Shown here piece after piece: positions 33,343-44,838 of a stretch of 64,000 nt of DNA. Below the pieces are notes generated by a model, which saw only the letters and a list, made by a program, of their open reading frames with translations, ran no database searches and had not been told where the DNA came from. The DNA lies in the NCBI RefSeq assembly GCF_014493765.1, contig NZ_JACTVJ010000005.1, positions 434,001 to 498,000 of the forward strand. Direction: 5' to 3'. This stretch comes from Streptomyces polyasparticus. GTDB lineage: Bacteria; Actinomycetota; Actinomycetes; Streptomycetales; Streptomycetaceae. Position numbers and translations under genes: made by a program. How positions within the stretch are numbered: position 1 is the first letter of the stretch; every line of letters begins with the position of its first letter.

Positions 33343-34694
33343 CACTGGTTCTCCAAGTCGGTACGGGCGGTCCACAGGTGGCGGTGCGCGTAGGAGCGCC
33401 ACGGTCGCCAGCCGTCCTCGGACGGCTCGTCCGGGGGCGCGACATCGGGGTCGCCGAGCGCACGCATCCGGATCAGCGCGGCTGTCGTCGGGTGCACCCC
33501 GGCGACGGTCCGCAGCGCCGCTTCGGCGTCGTCGCGGTCGGCGCCCGGATCAAGGCGTACGGAGCCATCGGCGAGCTCTTTCGCGAGCGGCAACTCCCCC
33601 GCCAGCAGGGCGGGTTCGGGGAACAGGCGGGTGAGGCTCCCGCAAGGCTGGGCCAGCGGGGTGCCGTACTCGGCGAGCACACGCGCGGACTCCGCGCGGC
33701 CGAGCACCGCCCGCAGCGCGAACTCCTCGGGGTCGGCGGCGCCGGGCGAGCGCAGTCCGGGCCGCCGCTCGATCAGCGCCGCGAGCCGCGGGTCATCGGC
33801 GAGCCGCTCCTCGACGGCGTACGGATCGGCGTCCAGGTCGAAGAGCCGGCGCAGCCGCTGCACCGCGGTGGTGAGGTCCCGCAGATCCGTGAGGTGGATC
33901 CGGGCCTCCAGCCAGGGTCCGGGAGCGTGCTCGTCGACGGCGGCCATGCCGGTGCCGTGCGGCAGGCGCAGGGTGCGGCGGTACGTGCGGGCGCCGGGCT
34001 CCCCCGCGACCTCCTCGATCCCGTCGAGGGACTCGGCGGCGAGCAGATCGAAGACGGCGGCGGCGTGGTACGGGCCCCGGTAGGCGAGCCGCAGCGGGAC
34101 TCCGGCGCCGCTCGCGGCGGGCTTGGCGGTCTTGGTGCCGGTCTCCGTGCGCAGCTCGCTCGGGGTGCGCGCGTAGATCTGCCGGATCGTGTCGTTGAAC
34201 TGCCGCACGCTGGCGAAACCGGCGGCGAAGGCCACGTCCGTGACGGGCAGCGCGGTCGTCTGCAGCAGGACCCGGGCGGTGTGGGCGCGCTGCGCGCGGG
34301 CCAGGGCGACGGGCCCCGCGCCCACCTCGGCGGTGAGCTGGCGCTGGACCTGGCGGGCGCTGTAGCCGAGCCGGGTCGCGAGGCCGGGGACGCCCTCGCG
34401 GTCCACGACACCGTCGGTGATCATGCGCATGGCGCGGCCCACGACATCGGCCCGCGCGTTCCAGTCGGCGGAGCCGGGCACCGAGTCGGGGCGGCAGCGG
34501 CGGCAGGCGCGGAAGCCGCCGCCCTGCGCCGCGGCCGCGGTCGGATAGAAGTGGACGTTGTGGCGCTTGGGCGTGATGGCCGGGCAGCTCGGGCGGCAGT
34601 AGATGCCCGTGGTCGCCACGGCGAAGAAGAACTCCCCGTCGAAGCGGGGGTCCCGGCTGCGTACCGCCTCATAGGCGGTTTCCTGGTCGATCAC
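33342..34694 (-). CDS. Ada-like regulator fused to AlkA-type DNA glycosylase
   Basis: A 450-aa bifunctional protein. Residues 1-75 form an Ada zinc module with GIYCRPSCP and CRRC cysteines, which can accept methyl groups from phosphotriesters. Residues 85-180 are an AraC-type helix-turn-helix (RQLTAEVGAGPVALARAQRA, VTDVAFAAGFASVRQFNDTI). Residues 190-450 are an AlkA N-domain plus helix-hairpin-helix glycosylase (TLRLPHG, RRLFDLDADP, HPTTAALIRMRALGDPD). It should sense methylation and remove 3-methyladenine. The GTG at 34694 fits family length, but GGAGGG touches it directly, so the exact start is uncertain. Confidence 0.9.
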   Translation of the reverse strand: MIDQETAYEAVRSRDPRFDGEFFFAVATTGIYCRPSCPAITPKRHNVHFYPTAAAAQGGGFRACRRCRPDSVPGSADWNARADVVGRAMRMITDGVVDREGVPGLATRLGYSARQVQRQLTAEVGAGPVALARAQRAHTARVLLQTTALPVTDVAFAAGFASVRQFNDTIRQIYARTPSELRTETGTKTAKPAASGAGVPLRLAYRGPYHAAAVFDLLAAESLDGIEEVAGEPGARTYRRTLRLPHGTGMAAVDEHAPGPWLEARIHLTDLRDLTTAVQRLRRLFDLDADPYAVEERLADDPRLAALIERRPGLRSPGAADPEEFALRAVLGRAESARVLAEYGTPLAQPCGSLTRLFPEPALLAGELPLAKELADGSVRLDPGADRDDAEAALRTVAGVHPTTAALIRMRALGDPDVAPPDEPSEDGWRPWRSYAHRHLWTARTDLENQ

Positions 34695-34881
34695 CCCTCC
34701 AGTGTGCGGGTCCCCACGGGGCGCGGCTGGCGGGAATCGGACATGACGTTCGGCGGGTCCGGAAAAACACTTGGCACCGACCCCGCCCGCCGGGTTACCG
34801 TTCACCAGTCGAACCGAGGACCGGGACATCGAAGGTCACGGCTCGGAACGTATTCGCTGGAGAAACCGGGAGGTGTGACTG

Positions 34882-34956
34882 ATGACTGTCGTCGCCACGG
34901 CGGACGCCGTCCGCACGCAGAAGACCATCACCAACCCCCTCGTGGTCTCCGGCTGA
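34882..34956 (+). CDS. possible 24-aa leader ORF upstream of rsgA
   Basis: An ATG with GGGAGGTG 7 bases upstream opens a 24-codon ORF (MTVVATADAVRTQ through PLVVSG). It lies in the 340-base gap before rsgA, 78 bases ahead of its start. No family is recognised and it has no attenuator-type run of one amino acid. It could be a leader peptide, a remnant or chance. Confidence 0.35.
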   Translation: MTVVATADAVRTQKTITNPLVVSG

Positions 34957-35034
34957 TCCCACACAGGCACATCGAGCGCCGCCGGCTGAGCGGCGCACTG
35001 CCGGGGCCACTTCCCTTCGAAGGGTCCCCCTGAG

Positions 35035-36129
35035 TTGAATATCGCTTCTTCCTCCTCCCTCCCGCTCACCGGCTACGGCTGGGACACGGACTGGGAGGCG
35101 ACTTTCGCGCCGTATGCGGAGCAGGGCCTCGTCGTGGGCCGTGTGGTGCGCGTCGACCGCGGGCTGTGCGACATCGTGACCGCCGAGGGCACGCTGCGCG
35201 CGGACACCGCGCTCGTCACCCCCCGCGATCCCCTGAAGGTCATCTGCACCGGTGACTGGGCCGCCGTCGACACCGTCGCCGACCCGCCGCTGGTGCGCGC
35301 CTACCTGCCCCGCCGTACGGCTTTCGTACGCAACACCTCGTCCAAGCGGTCCGAGGGTCAGATCCTCGCCGCCAACGTCGACCACGCGATCATCGCGGTA
35401 CCGCTGACCGGGGATCTCGACCTCGGCCGGATCGAACGGTTCCTCGCGCTCGCCTGGGAGTCCGGGGCCCAGCCCCTGGTCGTCCTCACCAAGGCGGACC
35501 TGGTGCCGGACCCCGTGGTGCTCTCGTATCTCGTCCAGGACGTCGAGACCACCGCTCCCGGCGTGCAGGTGCTCACCGTGAGCGCCGCCGAGGGCGAGGG
35601 CATCGAGATCCTGCAGGCCATCGTGGCGGGCGGCACGAGCGTGCTGCTCGGCCAGTCCGGCGCGGGCAAGTCCACGCTGGCCAACGCGCTGCTCGGCGCG
35701 GAGGTCATGGAGGTCCAGGCCATCCGTGACGTGGACGGCAAGGGCCGGCACACCACGACCACGCGCAATCTGCTCGCCCTGCCCGGCGGCGGAGTCCTGA
35801 TCGACACGCCCGGTCTGCGGGGTGTCGGTCTGTGGGACGCCGAAACCGGAGTGGGCCAGGTCTTCTCGGAGATCGAGGAGCTGGCCGGGCAGTGCCGCTT
35901 CCACGACTGCGCCCATGAGGCGGAGCCGGGCTGCGCGGTGCTCGCCGCTCTCGAGGACGGTTCGCTGTCCGAACGGCGTCTGGAGAGCTACCGCAAGCTG
36001 ATCCGCGAGAACCAGCGCATCCTCGCCAAGACCGACGCCCGGCTGCGGGCGGAGATCCGTCGGGACTGGAAGATCAAGGGCGCCATCGGCCGCGAGGCCA
36101 TGGAGGCCAAGCGGAACGGGTTCCGCTGA
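35035..36129 (+). CDS. rsgA: ribosome small-subunit-dependent GTPase A (RsgA/YjeQ)
   Basis: A 364-aa circularly permuted GTPase that acts in late 30S ribosome maturation. After an N-terminal OB-fold, the motifs appear in permuted order. The G4 motif TKAD comes first, G1 is GQSGAGKST at about residue 204, and the G3 motif is DTPGLR. The C-terminal zinc site C-RFHD-C-A-H-EAEPG-C follows. The start is a TTG at 35035 (MNIASSSS). It seems monocistronic and ends before a strong terminator. Confidence 0.93.
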   Translation: MNIASSSSLPLTGYGWDTDWEATFAPYAEQGLVVGRVVRVDRGLCDIVTAEGTLRADTALVTPRDPLKVICTGDWAAVDTVADPPLVRAYLPRRTAFVRNTSSKRSEGQILAANVDHAIIAVPLTGDLDLGRIERFLALAWESGAQPLVVLTKADLVPDPVVLSYLVQDVETTAPGVQVLTVSAAEGEGIEILQAIVAGGTSVLLGQSGAGKSTLANALLGAEVMEVQAIRDVDGKGRHTTTTRNLLALPGGGVLIDTPGLRGVGLWDAETGVGQVFSEIEELAGQCRFHDCAHEAEPGCAVLAALEDGSLSERRLESYRKLIRENQRILAKTDARLRAEIRRDWKIKGAIGREAMEAKRNGFR

Positions 36130-36255
36130 TCCGCGCGGTGCGCGGTGCGCCATGCGGTGCACCGCGCACATCAACACCAGCTTCCGGTAAGGGGAGTTGT
36201 GTGAACGACCTCCCTCACCGGTAGAGCCGGTGCCTGGCCGGGCACCGGGGTGGAG

Positions 36256-39305
<3,050 letters not shown>

Positions 39306-39336
39306 GCCGCCGCACCGACCCGCCCGGCGGCGGGCG

Positions 39337-39996
39337 TCATGCGCGCCCGGCCGCCCAGGCGAAGCCGCCGGCGAGGTGCGCCAGGAACCGGTCGTCCGCG
39401 TACGCCTCCTCGGCGTGCCCGAGCGCGGTGTAGAACACCCGCCCCGCCCCCTGCTCCCGGCACCACACGAGCGGATGCCCGTCCCCGCCCATGCCGCCGC
39501 CTTCCTTGTCGTACGAGGACTCGTCGGCGTGGGCGAGGACGTGGGCGCCGGCGGGGTGGCGGTCGAAGTCGTACCACTCGTCGGTGAAGTCCCAGTGTCC
39601 GGGCAGGTGTTGCATCGCGGGATGCGACCGGTCGACGACGTCCACGCGGCCCGGCTGGCAGGCGGGGTGGCGGGTGAAGCGGGCGCCGAGCAGGTCGCCG
39701 AAGTACGGCCAGGAGTACTCGGTGCAGGCGGCCGAGTGCACCCCGGCGAAACCGCCGCCGCCCTCGACGTACGCCCGCAGGGCACCGCGTGCGGTCTCGG
39801 TCAGGATGTCGCCGCTGGTGAGCAGGAAGACCACACAGGCGTACCGGTTGAGATCCGCTTCGAGCGCGCGCGGATCCTCGGTCACCTCGGCCCGGAAGCC
39901 GTGTTCGGCGAGCAGGGCGGTCACGGCCGCGGCGGCCGCGGGGATCGCGTCATGGCGGTAGTCCGTGGTGCGGGTGCAGAGCAGGACGCGGGGCAT
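39337..39996 (-). CDS. ThuA-like (class I glutamine amidotransferase fold) protein
   Basis: A 219-aa protein of the ThuA family, linked to trehalose or related sugar utilisation in other bacteria. Typical features are TRTTDYRHDAIP, CVVFLLTSGD, GGGGFAGVHSAA, the TDEWYDF block and HPLVWCREQGAGRVFYTALGH. The amidotransferase nucleophile Cys is absent from the VHSAA elbow, as is usual in ThuA. It converges on the beta-galactosidase gene with 31 bases between. Its upstream region is the GGGGCGGC tandem repeat. Confidence 0.88.
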   Translation of the reverse strand: MPRVLLCTRTTDYRHDAIPAAAAAVTALLAEHGFRAEVTEDPRALEADLNRYACVVFLLTSGDILTETARGALRAYVEGGGGFAGVHSAACTEYSWPYFGDLLGARFTRHPACQPGRVDVVDRSHPAMQHLPGHWDFTDEWYDFDRHPAGAHVLAHADESSYDKEGGGMGGDGHPLVWCREQGAGRVFYTALGHAEEAYADDRFLAHLAGGFAWAAGRA

Positions 39997-40006
39997 GGGC
40001 GCTCCA

Positions 40007-40082
40007 GGGGCGGCGGGGCGGCGGGGCGGCGGGGCGGCGGGGCGGCGGGGCGGCGGGGCGGCGGGGCGGCGGGGCGGCGGGG
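40007..40082. repeat. tandem GGGGCGGC octamer array (about nine copies)
   Basis: An unbroken run of the 8-base unit GGGGCGGC lies just upstream of the minus-strand ThuA-like gene and 39 bases beyond the stop of the PPTase gene. On the minus strand it reads GCCGCCCC. Length variation here would change the promoter or leader of the ThuA-like gene. Confidence 0.9.
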
Positions 40083-40121
40083 CCCACGGTACGACGCGGA
40101 CCGCTCGCGTGGGGCTGTGCG

Positions 40122-40784
40122 TCAGTCGCGTACCGCCACCGCCGCCGCGTACCCCTGCGGGGCACGGACATCGGCCAGGGTCCAGCCGGGGACGGGGACC
40201 GGGTGCGGTCCGGTCCCGACGAGGGTGCGGCTCAGTCCGCCGCCGGCCAGGCCTTCGCCCGTGCCCTTCAGATACGCCTCCTTGCGCGTCCAGCAGCGCG
40301 CGAAGGCCGACGGGCCTTCGGACACGGGGAGTTGCGAGAGCTCCCGCTGCTCCTGCGGATGCAGGGCCGTGGCCACATCGGCGACCAGGTCCTCGGCCGG
40401 CAGAGGTTCCACGTCGACACCCACCGGGGTGGGCGCGAAAGCGAGCAGGGCGAGGTCCCGCGTATGCGAGAGCGAGAAGTGCAGCGGTGCGCCGGGCAGC
40501 GCGGGCCGTCCGTGCGGGCCGCCGCAGCCCGGGCAGTCCTCGCGGACGACCCGCACCTCCTGCGGGTCGAGGCCCAGATACGCGCCCGCGAGAACGCGCA
40601 CCGCGGTGTGCGCGGCCGTGTAGATCTCACGGTCCCGCGCACGCCGGAAGGCCTCGGCCTTGCGCTGCTCATCGGCATCCAGCAAGGGCGCGTACCCCTG
40701 CGGACCGCGCACGGCCCACACCTCGGCGACCCGAGGCGGCTCGTCCGGCAGGGCGTCGACGCCGAAACGGCTGGTCTCGATCAC
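40122..40784 (-). CDS. 4'-phosphopantetheinyl transferase (Sfp type)
   Basis: A 220-aa enzyme that would load phosphopantetheine from CoA onto carrier proteins. Motifs are PLHFSLSHTRDLALLAF, the magnesium site VGVDVEPL and WTRKEAYLKGTGEGL. A CxxC cluster (REDCPGCGGPHG) lies in the middle, as in many actinobacterial homologues. No polyketide or peptide synthetase gene is in the window, so it may serve clusters elsewhere. It starts with GTG at 40784. Confidence 0.92.
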   Translation of the reverse strand: MIETSRFGVDALPDEPPRVAEVWAVRGPQGYAPLLDADEQRKAEAFRRARDREIYTAAHTAVRVLAGAYLGLDPQEVRVVREDCPGCGGPHGRPALPGAPLHFSLSHTRDLALLAFAPTPVGVDVEPLPAEDLVADVATALHPQEQRELSQLPVSEGPSAFARCWTRKEAYLKGTGEGLAGGGLSRTLVGTGPHPVPVPGWTLADVRAPQGYAAAVAVRD

Positions 40785-40891
40785 CGGACCGACTCTAGAG
40801 CCCGTCCGGCCCGCCGGACGACCCTGCTGCCACCCGCCCGGTGTCCGATTCGTTCAAGACTCCCCCGGGACGGGCGCTCTACGGTCGAGGC

Positions 40892-41311
40892 ATGACTACG
40901 CACTCCTCACCCACACCACGCTTCGACATGATCGGCATCGTCGTCTCGGACATGGCCGCGTCCGTGGCCTTCTACCGGCGGCTCGGGCTCGACTTCGCCG
41001 AGGGCGCCGAACAGGAGCCGCATGTGGAGGTGACGCTGCCGGGCGGGCTGCGGTTCGCCCTGGACACGGAGGCCACGGTCCGTTCGTTCATGCCAGGGTG
41101 GCAGCCGCCGGCGCCGGGCGGGCGGGTCGGTCTCGCCTTCCTGTGCGCGGACGCGGCCGATGTCGATGCGCAGTACCAGGCGCTGACGGCGGCCGGGGCC
41201 GGCACGGAGCTCAAGCCGTTCGACGCGTTCTGGGGCCAGCGCTATGCGACGGTCCTCGATCCGGACGGCAACGGCGTGGATCTGTTCGCGCCGCTCGGCG
41301 GCCAGGACTGA
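40892..41311 (+). CDS. VOC-family (glyoxalase-like) protein
   Basis: A 139-aa vicinal-oxygen-chelate protein with the two beta-alpha-beta-beta-beta modules seen in MIGIVVSDMAASVAFYRRLGLDF and WGQRYATVLDPDGNGVDLF. Possible metal ligands include His in EPHVEV and acidic residues near the C-terminus. The function could be a lyase, dioxygenase or antibiotic-binding protein; the sequence does not tell. It diverges from the PPTase gene with 107 bases between. Confidence 0.85.
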   Translation: MTTHSSPTPRFDMIGIVVSDMAASVAFYRRLGLDFAEGAEQEPHVEVTLPGGLRFALDTEATVRSFMPGWQPPAPGGRVGLAFLCADAADVDAQYQALTAAGAGTELKPFDAFWGQRYATVLDPDGNGVDLFAPLGGQD

Positions 41312-41321
41312 GCGGCCCTGT

Positions 41322-41669
41322 TCAGGCCTCGTGCCCGGCGGCCCGGTCGCGGCCCCAGGCCGCCAAGGGTTCGAGTGCCGTGTTCAGGCGGGTGCCGGCC
41401 TCCGTCAGGGAGTACTCGACGCGGGGCGGCACCTCGTCGTACGAGACGCGGTGGACGATGCCGTCCTCCTCCATCTCGCGCAGATGCGAGGCGAGCACCT
41501 TCTCCGTGACGCCGGGCAGCAGCCGGCGCAATTCGCCGAAGCGGCGGTGCGGGCGCTCGTGGAGGGCCCAGAGGATCAGGACCTTCCACTTGCCGCCGAT
41601 CACTTCCATGGCGGTGTCGATGCCGCAGTGGTGTCCCACCTCGGCTCCCGGCCGGTTCACCGTCGCCAT
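41322..41669 (-). CDS. HxlR-family transcriptional regulator
   Basis: A 115-aa winged-helix regulator. Family hallmarks are CGIDTAMEVIGGKWKVLILW, the RRFGELRRLLPGVTEKVLASHLREMEEDGIV recognition region and the PPRVEYSLTEAG wing. The Cys in HHCGI is the position used for redox or electrophile sensing in many HxlR proteins. GGAGGGG precedes the ATG at 41669. It diverges from an imine-reductase-like gene and probably controls it. Confidence 0.9.
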   Translation of the reverse strand: MATVNRPGAEVGHHCGIDTAMEVIGGKWKVLILWALHERPHRRFGELRRLLPGVTEKVLASHLREMEEDGIVHRVSYDEVPPRVEYSLTEAGTRLNTALEPLAAWGRDRAAGHEA

Positions 41670-41718
41670 GCCCACCCCTCCGACCTGCTCGCTCACCGCG
41701 GAGTAACCACCCACTCCG

Positions 41719-41730
41719 AAGTGCGTACTT
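41719..41730. promoter_or_regulatory. candidate HxlR operator
   Basis: AAGTGCGTACTT is palindromic at 10 of its 12 positions and lies midway in the 95-base divergent region, 35 bases before the ATG at 41765. HxlR family operators commonly contain GTAC half-sites, and one is present here. Confidence 0.5.
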
Positions 41731-41764
41731 GATCATCTTCTGTTCCGCAACGAGTCTAATCGGC

Positions 41765-42658
41765 ATGACACAGAACGCTGTTGACACAGCCGAGAAGACC
41801 CCCGTGACCCTGCTCGGCCTGGGCGCGATGGGTACCGCCCTGGCCCGCACCTGGCTGGCCGCCGGGCATCCCCTGACCGTGTGGAACCGCACGGCCGCCC
41901 GTGCCGAGGCGCTGGCTCCGGAAGGTGCCACGGTGGCGCGGACCGCCGCCGACGCGGTGGCGGCGAACTCCCTGATCGTCGTCTGCCTCCTGGACGACTC
42001 CTCGGTCGACGAGGCGCTGGCCGGCGTCGATCTGACCGGCAAGGACGTGGTCAACCTGATCACCAGCACCCCGGAGCAGGCCCGCGCGCGGGCCGTGTGG
42101 GCGCGCGAGCGGGGCGCCCGGTACCTCGACGGCGGGATCATGGCCATCCCCACGATGATCGGGGTGCCGGAGGCGGGCGGCTATGTCTTCTACAGCGGCT
42201 CGCAGGACCTGTACGAGGAGCACCGGGAGGTGCTGTCCGTGCCGGCCGGTGCCACCTTCGTCGGGGCGGACGCGGGGTTCGCGGCGCTGCACGATGTGGC
42301 GCTGCTCAGTGCGATGTACGGGATGTTCGGCGGTATCGCGCACGCCTTCGCCCTGATCCGCAAGGAGGATATCGACCCGGCGTCGCTCGCGCCGCTGCTC
42401 GCCGACTGGCTCGGGGCGATGGCCCCTTCGGTGCACCAGACCGCCCAGCATCTGAACAGCGGCGACTACACCGCGGACGTCGACTCCAACCTCGCCATGC
42501 AGGTGGCGAGCACCCACACCCTCCTCGACACGGCCGCCCAGCAGGGCGTGAGCCCCGAACTGATCGCGCCCTACTTCGCGTTGATGCGCCGGCGGCTTGA
42601 CGTGGGCAGCGGCGAGGAGGGGACGACGGGGGTGGTGGACGAGCTGCTTGCGGGGTGA
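41765..42658 (+). CDS. NAD(P)-dependent imine-reductase-like dehydrogenase
   Basis: A 297-aa protein of the beta-hydroxyacid dehydrogenase/imine reductase family. The Rossmann motif is LLGLGAMGTALARTWL, followed by VWNRTAARAEAL, where the NR-T pattern indicates NADP(H). The central LDGGIMAIPTMIG block replaces the BHAD catalytic region. The long helix has the Asp of ALHDVALLSAMYGMFGG, where imine reductases place their proton donor. A specific substrate is unknown. It is divergent from an HxlR regulator, suggesting inducible expression. Confidence 0.85.
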   Translation: MTQNAVDTAEKTPVTLLGLGAMGTALARTWLAAGHPLTVWNRTAARAEALAPEGATVARTAADAVAANSLIVVCLLDDSSVDEALAGVDLTGKDVVNLITSTPEQARARAVWARERGARYLDGGIMAIPTMIGVPEAGGYVFYSGSQDLYEEHREVLSVPAGATFVGADAGFAALHDVALLSAMYGMFGGIAHAFALIRKEDIDPASLAPLLADWLGAMAPSVHQTAQHLNSGDYTADVDSNLAMQVASTHTLLDTAAQQGVSPELIAPYFALMRRRLDVGSGEEGTTGVVDELLAG

Positions 42659-42669
42659 GGTGGGGGGCG

Positions 42670-42778
42670 CTCGGGGCGTTGGGGCGCGGGGCTCGCTCGG
42701 GCATCAGGGCGCGAGGCTCGCCCGGGGCGTCGGGACGCGAGGCTCGCTTACGACATCAGGGCGAGGGGACCGCTCGAA
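42670..42778. repeat. degenerate repeats of about 27 bp (4 copies)
   Basis: Units of the form CATCAGGGCGCGAGGCTCGC recur with variations between the convergent imine-reductase-like and AraC genes. They include GGGGCGTTGGGGCGCG and GGGGCGTCGGGACGCG versions. The repeats fill the whole intergenic space, and no clean terminator hairpin is seen. Confidence 0.7.
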
Positions 42779-42781
42779 GCA

Positions 42782-43471
42782 TCAAGGCGTCAGGGAGAGC
42801 AGCTCGTTGAGGGTCATGCCCGCCAAGTCCCGCACCTCGCGGGCCAGATGAGGCTGGTCCGCGTACCCGGCGGCCGCGGCGGTGTCGGCCGCGGGCAGGC
42901 CCGAGCGGGCCAGGGCCAGGGCGCGCTGGAGGCGGAGGATCCGGGCGAGGGTCTTGGGCCCGTAGCCGAAGGCGGCGAGGGAACGGCGGTGCAGGGTGCG
43001 GGCGCCGAGCCCGGTCTCGTCGGCGATCGCGGCGACGGTGGCGCCCTGGCGGAGGCGGCGGGCCGCGTGCAGGAGCGCCGGGTCGGCGGGGGCGGCGTCG
43101 GTTGCAAGGGCGAGCTCCTCCAGTCCCGTACGGGGATCGGCCGCCGCCGCGACCCGGCCGGCCAGGCGCCGCACGCGTGCGGCCGGCCACAGATCGCTCA
43201 ACTCGACCCGCCGGTCGAGCAGTTCACGGGCCGGCACGCCGAACAGAGCGGGCGCGGTCCCGGGCGCGAACCGAATCCCGGCCGCCTCACGCCCGGGCCC
43301 AGGGAGGGGCCGATACGCCCTGGTATCTGGCCCGGCGACGACCAACTGCCCGTCCACCCACAACAAATCCATACACCCATCGGGCAACACGGGATACACC
43401 CCGCCCGCCCCGGACGGCCTGTTCCTCCAGACAACGGCCCCCGCATAAGCCGAGACTCGCTCGCTGTACAT
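42782..43471 (-). CDS. AraC-family transcriptional regulator
   Basis: A 229-aa regulator of the short type with an N-terminal DUF6597-like region (LPDGCMDLLWVDGQLVVAGPDT, IRFAPGTAPALFGVPA). The C-terminal AraC double helix-turn-helix is GATVAAIADETGLGARTLHRR, then AGYADQPHLAREVRDLAGMT. Family relatives often regulate nearby oxidoreductase or VOC genes; the target here is unclear. The ATG at 43471 starts at the conserved region. Confidence 0.88.
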   Translation of the reverse strand: MYSERVSAYAGAVVWRNRPSGAGGVYPVLPDGCMDLLWVDGQLVVAGPDTRAYRPLPGPGREAAGIRFAPGTAPALFGVPARELLDRRVELSDLWPAARVRRLAGRVAAAADPRTGLEELALATDAAPADPALLHAARRLRQGATVAAIADETGLGARTLHRRSLAAFGYGPKTLARILRLQRALALARSGLPAADTAAAAGYADQPHLAREVRDLAGMTLNELLSLTP

Positions 43472-43559
43472 ACACCAAGGGTATGCCGCTCCCCCGCCCA
43501 CGCCGCGAGTACGCGGCGAAGCCCCCGCACGGCCAACCATCGCAGGCCACGAGGCCTGA

Positions 43560-43724
43560 GGTCTGTGGGCCTGGGGCGTCAGCCCCCCACTTCCCCCGTC
43601 GCAGAGCCGCGGAGCAGCGTGCGTGTGCAGCGCGCCGAAGTCACCAACGGTGCGGGGCCCGGGGCGTCAGCCCCCGCACCGCCCACCGTCGCGGAGCGGC
43701 AGAGCAGCTCAGGGTGCGCAGCGC
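43560..43724. repeat. two imperfect 75-bp direct repeats with hairpins
   Basis: Copies at about 43560-43633 and 43649-43724 each contain the hairpin GGGGCGTCAGCCCC (43573-43586 and 43661-43674), a central GTCGCGGAGC-like block and a closing TGCGCAGCGC-like end. They lie in the 337-base gap between two minus-strand AraC genes. The rest of that gap holds no gene that I can support. Confidence 0.75.
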
Positions 43725-43728
43725 CCGT

Positions 43729-43803
43729 GGCCACCCCCGGTGAGGCAGACCGCGGCCACCCGCCATGAGGCAGCCCGAGGCCACCCACCGCGAGGCAGAC
43801 CGG
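43729..43803. repeat. three tandem 25-bp repeats
   Basis: Units start at 43729, 43754 and 43779, each of the form GGCCACCC followed by a short variable part and GAGGCAGMCCG. They end 5 bases before the stop codon of the adjacent minus-strand AraC gene. Confidence 0.85.
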
Positions 43804-43808
43804 AGCGG

Positions 43809-44738
43809 CTACGTCTCCCGGTGTTCGAGCGGGCTCATGCCGTACGTTCGCTTGAACGCGGTCGACAGCGCGAACGGGCTGCCGTAGCCCACCTTCCGTG
43901 CGATCGCCCCGAGCGTCAGCGAGGTGTCGCGGAGCAGGTCGGCCGCCAGGGCGAGGCGCCACCCCGTGAGGTAGGCCATCGGCGGATCGCCGACCAGGTC
44001 CGTGAAGCGACGGGCGAGGGCCGCCCGCGAGACACCCGCCCGAGCGGCCAGCTCGGCGACGGTCCACGGATGCGCCGGATCGTCCTGGATGAGCCGCAGC
44101 GCAACCCCCACCACCGGATCACCCAGGGCCCGGTACCACGCGGGCGGCTCCGCCTCGGGCCTCGCGAACCAGGCACGCAGCGACGCGATGAGCAGCAGGT
44201 CGAGCAGCCGGTCGAGCACGACGGCCTGGCCCGGCTCGTCCCGTACGATCTCGTCCGCCACCAGGGGAATCAGCGCACAGTCGACGATGTCCTTCGTCAG
44301 GACCAGCTGCGGCGGCAGCGCATCGAGCAGCCGCGCGCTGATCTCGCCCTGCATCTGATACGTGCCGACCAGCATCACCGCTTCCCCGTCGGTCCGCCCG
44401 CCCCACGTCCGCGTACCGAGGTCGATGTAGTCCTTCATCTCGCTGCCGTCCGGCGCCGCGCAGCGCCCGCCGGGGTGGATCACCGCGCGCGGCGCCGTGC
44501 CCGGGTCGTCGGCGCAGGTGTACGGATCGGGGCCGCGGGCGATCGCGATCTCGCCGGGCCGCATCAGGAGCTTCTCGCCCTCGTCGGGTATCAGCCACCC
44601 CTCGCCGCGCAGCATCACCATCACGCTCACCGGCGCCTCGTCCTCGATCCGTACGGACCAGGGCGGATCGAAGCAGGCACGGATCAGGAACGCGCCTTTG
44701 GCGCGGGGACCTTCGAGCAAGCCGGCGAGAGCGTCCAT
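43809..44738 (-). CDS. AraC-family regulator with cupin domain
   Basis: A 309-aa regulator. The N-terminal cupin (AraC_binding_2/cupin_6 type) has VSVMVMLRGEGWLIPDEGE and MRPGEIAIARGPDPYTCAD. The C-terminal AraC DNA-binding region is WTVAELAARAGVSRAALARRFTDLVG, followed by IARKVGYGSPFALSTAFKRTYGMSP. It diverges from the NmrA-like reductase gene with 100 bases between and probably controls it, a common pairing. Confidence 0.9.
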   Translation of the reverse strand: MDALAGLLEGPRAKGAFLIRACFDPPWSVRIEDEAPVSVMVMLRGEGWLIPDEGEKLLMRPGEIAIARGPDPYTCADDPGTAPRAVIHPGGRCAAPDGSEMKDYIDLGTRTWGGRTDGEAVMLVGTYQMQGEISARLLDALPPQLVLTKDIVDCALIPLVADEIVRDEPGQAVVLDRLLDLLLIASLRAWFARPEAEPPAWYRALGDPVVGVALRLIQDDPAHPWTVAELAARAGVSRAALARRFTDLVGDPPMAYLTGWRLALAADLLRDTSLTLGAIARKVGYGSPFALSTAFKRTYGMSPLEHRET

Positions 44739-44838
44739 GCCGAGCAGCGTAGGCGCCGGGGCGAGGTGAGACGCCTGCTTATGGCGCTGAGGTTCTCGGC
44801 GATGGTCGGCCACCCCCGTACGGCAGTTCACTGAAGTC

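Noticed and set aside
40007-40082. Possible CRISPR or origin iterons
   Set aside because: The octamers have no spacers, no DnaA boxes and no replication gene nearby; a simple tandem repeat explains them.
40122-40784. Biosynthetic gene cluster suggested by the phosphopantetheinyl transferase
   Set aside because: No polyketide synthase, peptide synthetase or tailoring set is found in the window; a lone PPTase is not evidence of a cluster.
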